DNA of 64,000 nt. It comes from Alistipes sp. (GTDB taxonomy: Bacteria; Bacteroidota; Bacteroidia; Bacteroidales; Rikenellaceae). Positions 24,075 through 32,693 of the stretch are shown piece after piece (position 1 is the stretch's first letter; each line of letters opens with the position of its first letter). The notes under the pieces were generated by a model. The model had not been told where the DNA came from. It made no database searches and saw only the letters and a list, made by a program, of their open reading frames with translations. The stretch covers positions 184,660-248,659 of the forward strand of contig JAFLRR010000001.1 in NCBI GenBank assembly GCA_022511345.1. Direction: 5' to 3'. Position numbers and translations under genes: made by a program.

Positions 24075-26753
24075 ATGAAAAAGTTGTTAAAGATTGTCGC
24101 CATCTTCTTTGCAGTGCTGCTGCTCGCGGCGATAATCATTCCGATTGCCCTGAAGGGCAAAATCGGCGAAATCGTCAAGAGAGAGGCCAACAAGCGCCTC
24201 GAGGCCGTGCTGGACTTCGAGTCGCTCGACATCTCGCTGCTGCGCCGCTTTCCCAGCGCATCGCTCGAGCTGCGCGGCCTGACGCTCACGGGCGTCGACA
24301 AATTCGAGGGCGACACCATCGTGGCGGCCGACCGCATCTCGGTGGCTGTGAACATCATGTCGTTGTTCGGCGACGACGGCTTCGAGGTCTCGAAGGTGCT
24401 GCTCGTACGCCCCTCGGTCTATGGACACAAGCTGGCCGACGGTTCGGTCAACTGGGATGTCATGAAGGCCTCGGACGATGTCGAGGAGGTTGTCGAGGAT
24501 GAGAGCGGCAGCTCGGCCTTCAGCCTCTCGCTCAAGGCTTTCGATATCGAGCAGGCTACTTTGCGCTATGACGACGACTCCACGCGCATGTACGCCTCGA
24601 CCGCGCCCCTGAACCTCTCGCTCAAGGGCGACATGTCGGCTTCGAAGACCACGCTGCAGCTCAAGCTCTCGGCCGCAGACCTGCGCTACCGCACGGGCGA
24701 TATGACCCTGCTGCCGGGCGTTGCTGCGAGCCTCGATGCCAAGATCGAGGCCGACCTGGAGAACAACCGCTATGTTCTGTCGGACAATACGCTGGGCATC
24801 AATAACATCTCGCTGACCCTGAACGGTTCGGCCGAGCTTGCCGACGAGGCTGTCATCGTCGATTTGGAGGCCAACACCTCGCGCGTAGGCTTCCGCGACA
24901 TCCTCTCGCTGGTGCCTGCCTTCTACACCCGCGACTTCAAGAACCTGACGGCCGACGGCGCCATGACCCTGGCTGCCAAAATCAAGGGCGAGATGCGCGG
25001 CGACATACTGCCGGCATTCGACATAACTCTCAAGGTCGACAACGGCAGCTTCAAGTACGCATCGCTGCCTCAGGGCGTCAGCGGCATAAATATCGACGCC
25101 CGCGTTTACGGTCCGGGCGGCACGGCCGACGCCACGAAGGTCGACGTGAGCCGCCTCACGGCAGCATTTGCCGGCAACAGCCTCTCCGGTTCGCTCCATG
25201 TCGAGACGCCAATCAGCGATCTGGCATTCTCGGCCTCGGCGCGCGGAAATGTCGACCTTGCACATATCAAGGATGTGTACCCGCTCGACGAGTCGATGAC
25301 TCTGGCCGGCAAGATTACCGCCGACCTGAAGGCTGCGGCCCGCATGTCCGACATCGAGGCCGAGCGCTTCGAGAAGATTTCGGCCGAGGGTTCCTTTGCC
25401 GTCGAGGGCATGAGCGCCGCAATCGAAGGCATGCCCGAGGTGAAAATCAGCCGTGCGGCCGCTTCGGTCAACCCGCAGGCCATGACCCTCTCGGAGCTCA
25501 ACGTAGGCATCGGCCGCAGCGACCTGTCGGCAAGCGGCCGTCTGACCAACTACATGGCCTATGCGCTGCGCGACGACGTGCTCCACGGTTCGCTTACGCT
25601 CAAGTCCAAGCTGTTGGATTTGAACGAGATTGCCGGCATCGACACCGGTGCTGAGAGTGAGGCCGAGCCCGCTGCCGATGCAGCCGAGGAGAGCTCGTCG
25701 GAGGGCGCTCCCGCCATACCCAAAAACCTCGACCTGTCGCTTGCGGCAACCTTCGACAAGGTGCTGCTGCAGAAGATGGATATCAGCGACTTTACCGGCT
25801 CGCTGCAGGTTCGCGACGGTGTACTCTCCGTCTCGAAGCTGGCCATGAAGGCCTTCGGCGGCACGGTGTCGGCATATCCCGCGACCTACGATACGTCCGA
25901 CCCCTCGTCGCCGCAGCTCAAGCTCACGGCCTCGATTGCCAACGCTTCGTTTGCCGAGACCTTCAACCAGCTGGACATGATAAAGAAGGCTGTGCCCCTG
26001 TTCGAGAAGACCGGCGGCGACTACTCGATGAAGCTCGACCTCTCGACCCGTCTGGGCAGCGACATGTCGCCCGTCTACAACACCCTGCAGGCTTCGGGCG
26101 AGATTTCGTCGCAGAACATCCGCCTGCACAACATCGAGGCGCTCGAGAAGCTGACCGAGGCTCTGAACAGCGACAAGCTCCGCCAGGCCGATGTCAAGGA
26201 TATTCGCATATCGTTCACCGTCAAGGACGGCCGCGTGAGCACCAAACCCTTCGACATCAAGGCCGGAAACGTCAACATCAACCTTTCGGGTTCGACGGGT
26301 CTCGACCAGACCATCGACTACACCGGCAAGATAGCTCTTCCCGAGGGTGCTGCCGGCGGCATACTCTCGACCGTAGGCTTCAACATCGGCGGAACCTTCT
26401 CCTCGCCCAAGATTACTTTGGGCGTCAAGGAGGCAGCCAAGGAGGCTGTGACCAACGCCGTGAACGAGGGCCTGAAGAAGCTCACTGGCAGCGAGAACAT
26501 CAACGAGGAGTTCGAGCGCCAGGCTGCCAAGCTGCGTGCTGAGGCTGCCGCAGCCGGCCAGAAGCTGGTCGACGAGGCCAAGAAGCAGCGCGAGAATCTG
26601 ATAAACAAGTCGTCCAACAAACTGGCGCAGCTGGCTGCCGAGAAGAGCGGCGATCTGCTGGTCAAGAAGGCCGAGGAGCAGTCGGAGAAGCTGCAGGCCG
26701 AGGCCGAGAAGCAGATCGAGGCCCTGCGCGCCAAGATGAACGGCGGCAACTAA
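24075..26753 (+). CDS. AsmA-family inner-membrane-anchored protein
   Basis: The 892-residue protein has one N-terminal membrane segment (about residues 5-27, LKIVAIFFAVLLLAAIIIPI) and a long periplasmic part rich in beta-strand repeats. The first 120 residues match the AsmA start (ANKRLEAVLDFESLDISLLRRFPSASLELRGL). The last 90 or so residues are Ala/Lys/Glu-rich and likely coiled coil. AsmA-type proteins belong to the repeating beta-groove family implicated in moving phospholipids between membranes; which lipid or outer-membrane process this one serves is unknown. The ATG at 24075 was preferred to a TTG two codons earlier. Confidence 0.88.
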   Translation: MKKLLKIVAIFFAVLLLAAIIIPIALKGKIGEIVKREANKRLEAVLDFESLDISLLRRFPSASLELRGLTLTGVDKFEGDTIVAADRISVAVNIMSLFGDDGFEVSKVLLVRPSVYGHKLADGSVNWDVMKASDDVEEVVEDESGSSAFSLSLKAFDIEQATLRYDDDSTRMYASTAPLNLSLKGDMSASKTTLQLKLSAADLRYRTGDMTLLPGVAASLDAKIEADLENNRYVLSDNTLGINNISLTLNGSAELADEAVIVDLEANTSRVGFRDILSLVPAFYTRDFKNLTADGAMTLAAKIKGEMRGDILPAFDITLKVDNGSFKYASLPQGVSGINIDARVYGPGGTADATKVDVSRLTAAFAGNSLSGSLHVETPISDLAFSASARGNVDLAHIKDVYPLDESMTLAGKITADLKAAARMSDIEAERFEKISAEGSFAVEGMSAAIEGMPEVKISRAAASVNPQAMTLSELNVGIGRSDLSASGRLTNYMAYALRDDVLHGSLTLKSKLLDLNEIAGIDTGAESEAEPAADAAEESSSEGAPAIPKNLDLSLAATFDKVLLQKMDISDFTGSLQVRDGVLSVSKLAMKAFGGTVSAYPATYDTSDPSSPQLKLTASIANASFAETFNQLDMIKKAVPLFEKTGGDYSMKLDLSTRLGSDMSPVYNTLQASGEISSQNIRLHNIEALEKLTEALNSDKLRQADVKDIRISFTVKDGRVSTKPFDIKAGNVNINLSGSTGLDQTIDYTGKIALPEGAAGGILSTVGFNIGGTFSSPKITLGVKEAAKEAVTNAVNEGLKKLTGSENINEEFERQAAKLRAEAAAAGQKLVDEAKKQRENLINKSSNKLAQLAAEKSGDLLVKKAEEQSEKLQAEAEKQIEALRAKMNGGN

Positions 26754-26763
26754 ACCGCGGCGG

Positions 26764-26798
26764 GGCTTGCGGCAGCCGGATACAGGCTGCCGCAAGCC
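26764..26798. other. 14-bp perfect inverted repeat after the AsmA-like gene
   Basis: GGCTTGCGGCAGCC (26764-26777) and GGCTGCCGCAAGCC (26785-26798) flank a 7-base loop. There is no T-run on either side, so it is not a textbook terminator, though it may stabilise or end the upstream mRNA. Confidence 0.6.
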
Positions 26799-26882
26799 TG
26801 CTCCGCATCCCTTTCAGCTTGCGGTTCCGGCACGGTTAGCCTGAGGGGCGGATGAATGTTTTTGTGCATTAAGTTATTGATT

Positions 26883-28256
26883 ATGGGAGAGAATCGTAGA
26901 AATCCGCTGTTCGACCGTCTGGGCGAATTCATGCGCGACCGTTTCAGCCTCGATGAGGACAAGGCTCAGCGCGACGAGGTCGTAGCCTCCATCAGCAAGG
27001 GCGTCGTTTTCCGCGGCGTCAATCTGTGGGTGTTGATTTTCGCCACGATGATAGCCTCGCTGGGTCTTAACGTCAATTCGCCGGCGGTAATCATCGGCGC
27101 CATGCTCATATCGCCCATCATGGGCCCGATTATCGGAGCCGGACTTGCGCTGGGAATAAACGATTTCGAGCTTCTGAAGAAGTCGGCGCGCAACTTTGCG
27201 CTGATGATGTCTGTGGCCATGGTGGCCTCGACATGCTACTTCATGATTTCGCCGTTGTCGGCCAACAGCAGCGAGCTGCTGGCCCGCACGATGCCTACGG
27301 CTTACGACGTTCTGATAGCTCTGTTCGGCGGTATGGCGGGCATGGTGGCCCAGTCGCGCCGCGACCGCACGTCGACCGTCATTCCGGGTGTGGCCATCGC
27401 CACGGCCCTCATTCCGCCTCTGTGCACGGCCGGCTTCGGCATCGCCACCGGCCAGCTGCGCTTTTTCCTCGGGGCGCTCTATCTGTTCTTCATCAACACG
27501 GTGTTCATCGCCATGGCATCGTTCCTGATAGTGCGTTTTCTCAAGTACGAGCGCAAGGTGTTCGTCGACAAGGCTCGTGAGCGCAAGGTCAAGGGTCTGA
27601 TGCTCATCACCACCCTGGTGGTCTTCATCCCCAGCGTTGTCATCGGTCTGCACATGGTTCGCGTGTCGGTTTTCGAGGCCAAGGCCGAGAAGTATGTCTC
27701 GCAGGTCTTCGAGTTCCAGCAGACGCGCGTCATCGAGAAGAAGGCGCGCTATTCGAGCGGCGATACTCCGTCGCGCATCGAGCTGCTGCTTGTGGGCGAG
27801 CCTCTGGTCGATGCGGTCATCGAGAATGCCCGCGCGCAGATGCACAATTTCGGTCTCGACGGCGTGGAACTTGTTGTGCGCCAGGCTGGCGCCAGCGACC
27901 ATGTGGACTGGATGTCGTTGCAGCAGAGCTATGTCGAGCTTCTCGAGGAGAAGAACCGCCGCATCGAGGAGATGCGCCACGAGCTTGAGCACTACCGCTT
28001 CTCGGACCTGGCGGCCGAGGATATCTCGCGCGAGGCTGGCGTTGTCGTCGACGATTTGGGCACCGTGTCGCTCACCAAGGGCATATCGTTCGATGCTGCC
28101 GGCGAGCCTGTCGACACGATGCTCGTGTGCATCGTCACCCCTTTGCATGCCGACGGTTTCGACCGCGACAAGCTGATGCAGTGGCTGCGAATCCGCACCA
28201 ATGTCGACAATGTCAAGCTGTTCGTCGAGGAGCCTGTCGTCAGATCTGACGAGTGA
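26883..28256 (+). CDS. DUF389 family membrane protein
   Basis: The 457-residue product has an N-terminal cytoplasmic segment, then a membrane core of about six helices with the family signatures NSPAVIIGAMLISPIMGPI and ATALIPPLCTAG, and a C-terminal soluble part (about 250-457) including a coiled-coil stretch (LLEEKNRRIEEMRHELEHY). The molecular role of DUF389 proteins is not known. The ATG at 26883 starts the conserved region; an upstream in-frame codon at 26856 is less likely. A strong terminator follows. Confidence 0.88.
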   Translation: MGENRRNPLFDRLGEFMRDRFSLDEDKAQRDEVVASISKGVVFRGVNLWVLIFATMIASLGLNVNSPAVIIGAMLISPIMGPIIGAGLALGINDFELLKKSARNFALMMSVAMVASTCYFMISPLSANSSELLARTMPTAYDVLIALFGGMAGMVAQSRRDRTSTVIPGVAIATALIPPLCTAGFGIATGQLRFFLGALYLFFINTVFIAMASFLIVRFLKYERKVFVDKARERKVKGLMLITTLVVFIPSVVIGLHMVRVSVFEAKAEKYVSQVFEFQQTRVIEKKARYSSGDTPSRIELLLVGEPLVDAVIENARAQMHNFGLDGVELVVRQAGASDHVDWMSLQQSYVELLEEKNRRIEEMRHELEHYRFSDLAAEDISREAGVVVDDLGTVSLTKGISFDAAGEPVDTMLVCIVTPLHADGFDRDKLMQWLRIRTNVDNVKLFVEEPVVRSDE

Positions 28257-28277
28257 TGAGGCCGGCATATGACAACA

Positions 28278-28313
28278 ATGGCCGCCACTCGAAAGTGGCG
28301 GCCATCGTTTTTT
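28278..28313 (+). terminator. Strong terminator between DUF389 gene and prfA
   Basis: A 12-bp perfect stem ATGGCCGCCACT/AGTGGCGGCCAT with a CGAA loop is followed by CG and six T. It stops plus-strand transcription just before the end of the convergent prfA. Confidence 0.92.
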
Positions 28314-28325
28314 GCCCGCAAGCTG

Positions 28326-29411
28326 CTACAGCTCGCTCTCTTTCAGACGCTCGGCGTTTTCGGCCACTATCAGGCGGTCGATGCACTCCTGAATGTCGCC
28401 GTCCATGAATGCTCCGAGGTTGTAGATGGTGTAGTTTATGCGGTGGTCGGTTATGCGGCCCTGCGGGTAGTTGTAGGTTCGGATTTTGGCCGAACGGTCG
28501 CCCGTCGAGACCATCGTCTTGCGCTTCGAAGCTATCTCGTCGAGATACTTCGAGTATTCGAGGTTGAATACACGGGTGCGCAGCTCCTCGAAAGCCTTGT
28601 CGAAGTTCTTGAGCTGCGACTTCTGGTCCTGGCACTGCACCACGATGCCTGTGGGTATGTGCGTGAGGCGTATAGCCGAGTATGTCGTGTTGACCGACTG
28701 ACCGCCGGGACCCGAGGCGCAGAATATATCCTTTCGGATGTCGTTCATCGAGATTTCTACGTCGAACTCCTCGGCTTCGGGCAGCACTGCCACCGAAGCT
28801 GCCGAGGTGTGGACGCGGCCCTGCGTTTCGGTTGCCGGCACGCGCTGCACGCGATGCACGCCCGACTCGTACTTGAGGGTTCCGTAGACGCTCTGTCCGG
28901 TGACCTTCATTACCACCTCCTTGTAGCCGCCGACGGCGCCCTCGGAGAATGATGTCACCTCGTATTTCCAGCCCTTGGACTCGATATATTTGGAGTACAT
29001 GCGAAGCAGGTCGCCGGCGAACAGCGCAGCCTCGTCGCCGCCCGTTCCGCCGCGAATCTCGACTATCGCATTCTTGTCGTCCTGCGGGTCTTTGGGTATG
29101 AGCAGCAGCTTTATCCGCTCCTCCATCTGTTCGATGGCCGGCTCGAGTTCGGCAATCTCCATGCGCGCCATTTCGCGCATCTCGTCATCCTTGTCGTTGA
29201 CCAGCACGTCCTTGGCTTCGGCCAGATTGGCCAGCGCGGTGCGGTACCGCTCCGATGTTTCGACTATCGGCTCGAGCTCCTTGTACTCTTTGGTGAGTTG
29301 TATGAACTGCTTGACGTCGGCTATCACCTCGGGGTCGGTGAGCTTCTGGCCCGTCTCCTCGTATTTGAGTTTGAGGCCGTCGAGGCGTGCGAGTATGCTG
29401 TTGTCTGCCAT
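28326..29411 (-). CDS. prfA: Peptide chain release factor 1
   Basis: The 361-residue class I release factor recognises UAA and UAG. The catalytic GGQ motif is seen in ASGPGGQSVNTTYSAIRLTH, the typical RF1 form, with the RF1-like N-terminal helical domain (MADNSILARLDGLKLKYEE) and RVQRVPATETQGRVHTSAAS preceding it. It is transcribed alone from a consensus promoter. Confidence 0.96.
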   Translation of the reverse strand: MADNSILARLDGLKLKYEETGQKLTDPEVIADVKQFIQLTKEYKELEPIVETSERYRTALANLAEAKDVLVNDKDDEMREMARMEIAELEPAIEQMEERIKLLLIPKDPQDDKNAIVEIRGGTGGDEAALFAGDLLRMYSKYIESKGWKYEVTSFSEGAVGGYKEVVMKVTGQSVYGTLKYESGVHRVQRVPATETQGRVHTSAASVAVLPEAEEFDVEISMNDIRKDIFCASGPGGQSVNTTYSAIRLTHIPTGIVVQCQDQKSQLKNFDKAFEELRTRVFNLEYSKYLDEIASKRKTMVSTGDRSAKIRTYNYPQGRITDHRINYTIYNLGAFMDGDIQECIDRLIVAENAERLKESEL

Positions 29412-29442
29412 AAAAGAAAAAAGCTGTCTTTGTAAATCGATG

Positions 29443-29474
29443 CAAAGATAGCTTTTTTCGGTTCAAAATTCAAA
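29443..29474 (-). promoter_or_regulatory. Promoter of prfA
   Basis: On the minus strand TTTG (29474-29471) and TATCTTTG (29450-29443) are 20 nt apart; transcription would start near 29436, about 25 nt before the ATG. The spacer contains a TTCAAAATT repeat unit. Confidence 0.75.
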
Positions 29475-29486
29475 TGCCTGCTCCTC

Positions 29487-29795
29487 TTAAGCCGGCTTGC
29501 CGCCAAAAGGCGACTCTTCGGATATCGGGCGGGCCTTCGGTATCTCGATTTTGCCCATCGAGCTCTCGTAGCGCGTGACATTCTCCTGCAGCGATATGAG
29601 CAGTCTCTTGGCGTGCTCGGGAGTGAGTATTATTCGGCTCTTTACGCGGGCCTTGGTCACTCCCGGGAGCACCGCGGCGAAGTCTATGATGAACTCCGAT
29701 GAAGAGTGCGATATGATAGCCAGATTGGAGTAGTGGCCCTGGGCCGTCTCCTCCGACAGTTCTATGTCCATTCCTATTTTTTTGATGTCGGCCAT
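29487..29795 (-). CDS. DUF3467 family protein
   Basis: A 102-residue cytoplasmic protein starting MADIKKIGMDIELSEE. Its body (YSNLAIISHSSSEFIIDFAA, TKARVKSRIILTPEHAKRL) matches the small DUF3467 family, whose function is unknown. The start at 29795 is supported by a TATATTTG box (29824-29817 on this strand) immediately upstream; a longer frame to 30005 runs through that promoter and into the next gene and was discarded. Confidence 0.85.
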   Translation of the reverse strand: MADIKKIGMDIELSEETAQGHYSNLAIISHSSSEFIIDFAAVLPGVTKARVKSRIILTPEHAKRLLISLQENVTRYESSMGKIEIPKARPISEESPFGGKPA

Positions 29796-29983
29796 AATGT
29801 TTTTGGATTGACAGTGCAAATATAGCGCCGGCGCCATTAGGCGCGCAGCGGCAAGAGGCATATTTATCAATAATTTATCAACAGTCTGTCCGTACGTGGT
29901 GCAGAGGCGCTCTTTTTTCGGCTTTGGCAGGCGAAAATTCGGGTTGTTTTTCATATCTTTGCAATCTTGAACGACATTGCCCG

Positions 29984-30655
29984 ATGGAGATAGAATCGCT
30001 TGCAATACTGCTTCGCAGTCTGTGCGTTGGTCTGGCCGCCTCGATAACGGTCGGACCCGTGGCCGTGCTGTGCATCCAGCGCACCCTGAGCAAGGGCTGC
30101 CGCTCGGGCATAGCCTCGGGTTTTGGCGTGGCGTGCGCCGACACGGTCATGGCCGTTGTGGCATTCACCTGCTACTCGATGCTGTCCACCCACATCCAGC
30201 AGCACCACAATCTGCTGAGCGTCACGGGCGGAATATTCGTGGTCATGGTCGGCGTCTACGTCTTTCTGCAGAACCCGGCTGTGCAGATTCGCAAGAACCG
30301 CGCGGGCAAGAGCAACCTGTGGCAGGATTTCGTGACCATCTTCTGGCTGACCATCTCCAACTTCATCATGGTCATTCCCTACCTGCTGGCCTTCTTCTCG
30401 GTCTTCGACATCTCGGGCATCGAGACACAGGGTTTGTCGGGCATATTCCGCAGCGTGCTGATTATCGGCGGCTTCTTTGCCGGCTCGCTGGCGTGGTGGA
30501 CAACGCTTGCGCTGCTTCTGAACCTTTTCCGCCGCCGCTTCCGCCCGCGCCACCTGCTGACCATAAACCATGTAGCCGGAGTAATCATCGGATTGCTCGG
30601 CGTTTACACGATTCTTTCGACCTTCATCAACATCCTGCCCAATGCAGTCCGCTGA
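29984..30655 (+). CDS. LysE/RhtB family transporter
   Basis: A 223-residue inner-membrane protein with about six helices. The first helix region contains the family-like ITVGPVAVLCIQRTLSKG segment. LysE-type proteins export amino acids or related metabolites; the substrate cannot be predicted here. The ATG at 29984 lies about 20 nt after a TATCTTTG box (29954-29961). The 3' end overlaps the cmk start by 14 nt, so it leads a long gene run towards cmk and ispH. Confidence 0.85.
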   Translation: MEIESLAILLRSLCVGLAASITVGPVAVLCIQRTLSKGCRSGIASGFGVACADTVMAVVAFTCYSMLSTHIQQHHNLLSVTGGIFVVMVGVYVFLQNPAVQIRKNRAGKSNLWQDFVTIFWLTISNFIMVIPYLLAFFSVFDISGIETQGLSGIFRSVLIIGGFFAGSLAWWTTLALLLNLFRRRFRPRHLLTINHVAGVIIGLLGVYTILSTFINILPNAVR

Positions 30656-31358
30656 GAACCCGAAAAAGATTATCATAGCCGTCGACGGCTTTTCGTCGTG
30701 CGGCAAGAGCACCTTTGCCAAAGCCATAGCCGCACGTCTGGGCTACATCTTCATCGACACGGGCGCCATGTACCGCGCCGTGACGCTCTATGCCCTCGAC
30801 CGCGGAGCCATCAGCTCGGGCATCGTCGACGAGGATGCCGTGACGGCGCTGCTTGACGAGCTGACCATCGATTTCAGGTTCAACCCTCACCGCGGCGCGA
30901 GCGACATCTATGTCAACGGCGATCTGGCCGAGAACCGCATCCGCACCATCGAGGTGAGCAACTGCGTGAGCGCCGTGAGCGCCATTCCCGAGGTTCGCCG
31001 CCGTCTGGTGGCTATGCAGCAACGCATGGGCCGCCGCCGCGGAATAGTTATGGACGGCCGCGACATCGGCACCACTGTATTCCCCGGCGCCGAGCTGAAA
31101 ATATTCATGACAGCCGACCCGGCCGTGCGCGCGCAGCGTCGCTATGACGAGCTGAAAGCCAAGGGCATGGAGGTTTCGCTGTCGGAAATCGAGGAGAACG
31201 TCCGTTCGCGCGACCATGCCGACATGACGCGTGCCGTGTCGCCGCTGCGCCAGGCCGACGATGCCGTGGTGTTGGATAACAGCCATATGACCGTCAAGGA
31301 GCAGATGGAGTGGTTCACCGAGCTGTTCGAGAGCCGCATGGCCGAGCTTCAGCAATGA
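30642..31358 (+). CDS. cmk: Cytidylate kinase
   Basis: The 238-residue enzyme phosphorylates CMP and dCMP. The P-loop GFSSCGKST (residues 16-24), the substrate segment DTGAMYRAVTLYAL and the late motif VMDGRDIGTTVFP are all typical. It begins inside the last 14 nt of the LysE-like gene and its stop overlaps the ispH start (ATGA), implying translational coupling in both directions. Confidence 0.96.
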   Translation: MQSAENPKKIIIAVDGFSSCGKSTFAKAIAARLGYIFIDTGAMYRAVTLYALDRGAISSGIVDEDAVTALLDELTIDFRFNPHRGASDIYVNGDLAENRIRTIEVSNCVSAVSAIPEVRRRLVAMQQRMGRRRGIVMDGRDIGTTVFPGAELKIFMTADPAVRAQRRYDELKAKGMEVSLSEIEENVRSRDHADMTRAVSPLRQADDAVVLDNSHMTVKEQMEWFTELFESRMAELQQ

Positions 31359-32212
31359 CAGTCGAGATAGATAAGAATTCGGGCTTCTGCTTCGGGGTGG
31401 TTCGAGCCATCACCGAGGCCGAACGGGCATTGTCCGAGACGGGCGGCGAGGTCTTCTCGTTGGGCGACATCGTGCACAACCGCATGGAGGTGCAGCGTCT
31501 GGAACAGGCCGGACTGCACACCGTCACCCACGACGATATGGAGCATCTTGCCGGCCGCACCCTCTTCATCCGTGCCCACGGCGAGCCGCCCACCACATTC
31601 CGCCGCGCCGAGACGCTGGGCATCCGCGTGGTCGACGCCACGTGTCCCGTGGTTGCGAAGCTTCAGCAGCGCGTGGTGAAGGCTCACGAGCGCATGGAGC
31701 ACGAGGGGGGTCAGGTGGTGATTCTCGGCAAGCGCGGCCATGCCGAGGTGGTGGGGCTGACGGGGCAGGTGTCGCGCCCGACAATCGTCGTGGAGAACGA
31801 GGCTGATTTGGCGGCGATAGACTTTGCGAGGCCCATATATTTTCTGTCTCAGACCACGCAGAGCATCGGTCTGTTCGAGGCTTTGGGCCGCCGCATGCGC
31901 GATATGGCCGCCGACCCCGAAAAAGTCTACATAGACGACACGATTTGCCGCCGCGTATCGAATCGCGAGGAGCATCTGCGCGAGTTTGCGCGCCGGTTCG
32001 ACGTCATCATCTTCGTCTGCGGCCGCAAGTCGAGCAACGGACGGGTGCTGTTCGAGGCGTGCCATGCGACCAACCCCCGCAGCTACAACATCGAGGAGCC
32101 CTCGGAGTTGCAGGCCGAATGGTTCGAGGGAGCCGAGTCGGTGGGCATCTGCGGCGCTACGTCGACGCCCGAGTGGCTGATGCGTGCGGTGGCTGATTCA
32201 ATTCAGAATTAA
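31355..32212 (+). CDS. ispH: 4-hydroxy-3-methylbut-2-enyl diphosphate reductase
   Basis: The 285-residue [4Fe-4S] enzyme makes IPP and DMAPP in the MEP pathway. The three cluster cysteines are seen at C12 (NSGFCFGVVRAI), in DATCPVV and in GICGATSTPEW. The ATG at 31355 overlaps the cmk stop as ATGA. The last codons and stop lie in an AT-rich repeat that also provides the start codon of the next gene. Confidence 0.95.
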   Translation: MTVEIDKNSGFCFGVVRAITEAERALSETGGEVFSLGDIVHNRMEVQRLEQAGLHTVTHDDMEHLAGRTLFIRAHGEPPTTFRRAETLGIRVVDATCPVVAKLQQRVVKAHERMEHEGGQVVILGKRGHAEVVGLTGQVSRPTIVVENEADLAAIDFARPIYFLSQTTQSIGLFEALGRRMRDMAADPEKVYIDDTICRRVSNREEHLREFARRFDVIIFVCGRKSSNGRVLFEACHATNPRSYNIEEPSELQAEWFEGAESVGICGATSTPEWLMRAVADSIQN

Positions 32213-32226
32213 CAAACAATTAGCAA
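32206..32226. repeat. Short AATTA intergenic repeat at the ispH end
   Basis: GAATTAACAAACAATTAG-like sequence includes the ispH stop codon and ends at the start codon of the following gene. It is a short, diverged member of the AATTAGNAATTA group. Confidence 0.5.
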
Positions 32227-32693
32227 TGAAGAATCTTAGACGAGCCGTAAAATATTTCCTCTTTCTCTGCGTTTTATGCGTGGTGCTGGTGCTCGGTCTG
32301 CACCTCATCGGCGCGGGCGGCACATCGCTTGACGGAGTTTGCCGCACGCTCTTTGGCACGCAGCGCGGAGCCGTGCTGATTGCCGCCGTCGTGCTGCTGT
32401 CGGCAGCATATCCCTTCATCGGGTTCATGCGTCGCACCGTGGCCGGCGACATGGAGCAGCACCGCGAGGCTATTGTCGAGACGTTCGCGCAGAGCGGCTT
32501 CCGCCTGAAGGAATCGCGCGAGGGTTTCATGCGTTTCGGAGCTGCAACGCTTGCGGCGCGTCTGCGTCTGCTCGGCGAGGACGAGATAACGGTCACCGGC
32601 AACGGCCCGGAGTTCATCATCGAGGGAATCCGCCGCGCGGCAGTGCCCGTGGCCGTGAAAATTGAGAGAATAATAGAAAACAATCGAATATGA
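32226..32693 (+). CDS. Small membrane protein of unknown function
   Basis: The 155-residue product has two hydrophobic segments (about residues 9-29, FLFLCVLCVVLVLGLHLIGA, and 47-67, GAVLIAAVVLLSAAYPFIGF), followed by a roughly 85-residue cytoplasmic alpha/beta tail (RRTVAGDMEQHREAIVETF, RLRLLGEDEITVTG). I do not recognise the family. It lies between ispH and an S41 protease and overlaps the latter by 4 nt (ATGA), so it is probably made with the protease. Confidence 0.72.
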   Translation: MKNLRRAVKYFLFLCVLCVVLVLGLHLIGAGGTSLDGVCRTLFGTQRGAVLIAAVVLLSAAYPFIGFMRRTVAGDMEQHREAIVETFAQSGFRLKESREGFMRFGAATLAARLRLLGEDEITVTGNGPEFIIEGIRRAAVPVAVKIERIIENNRI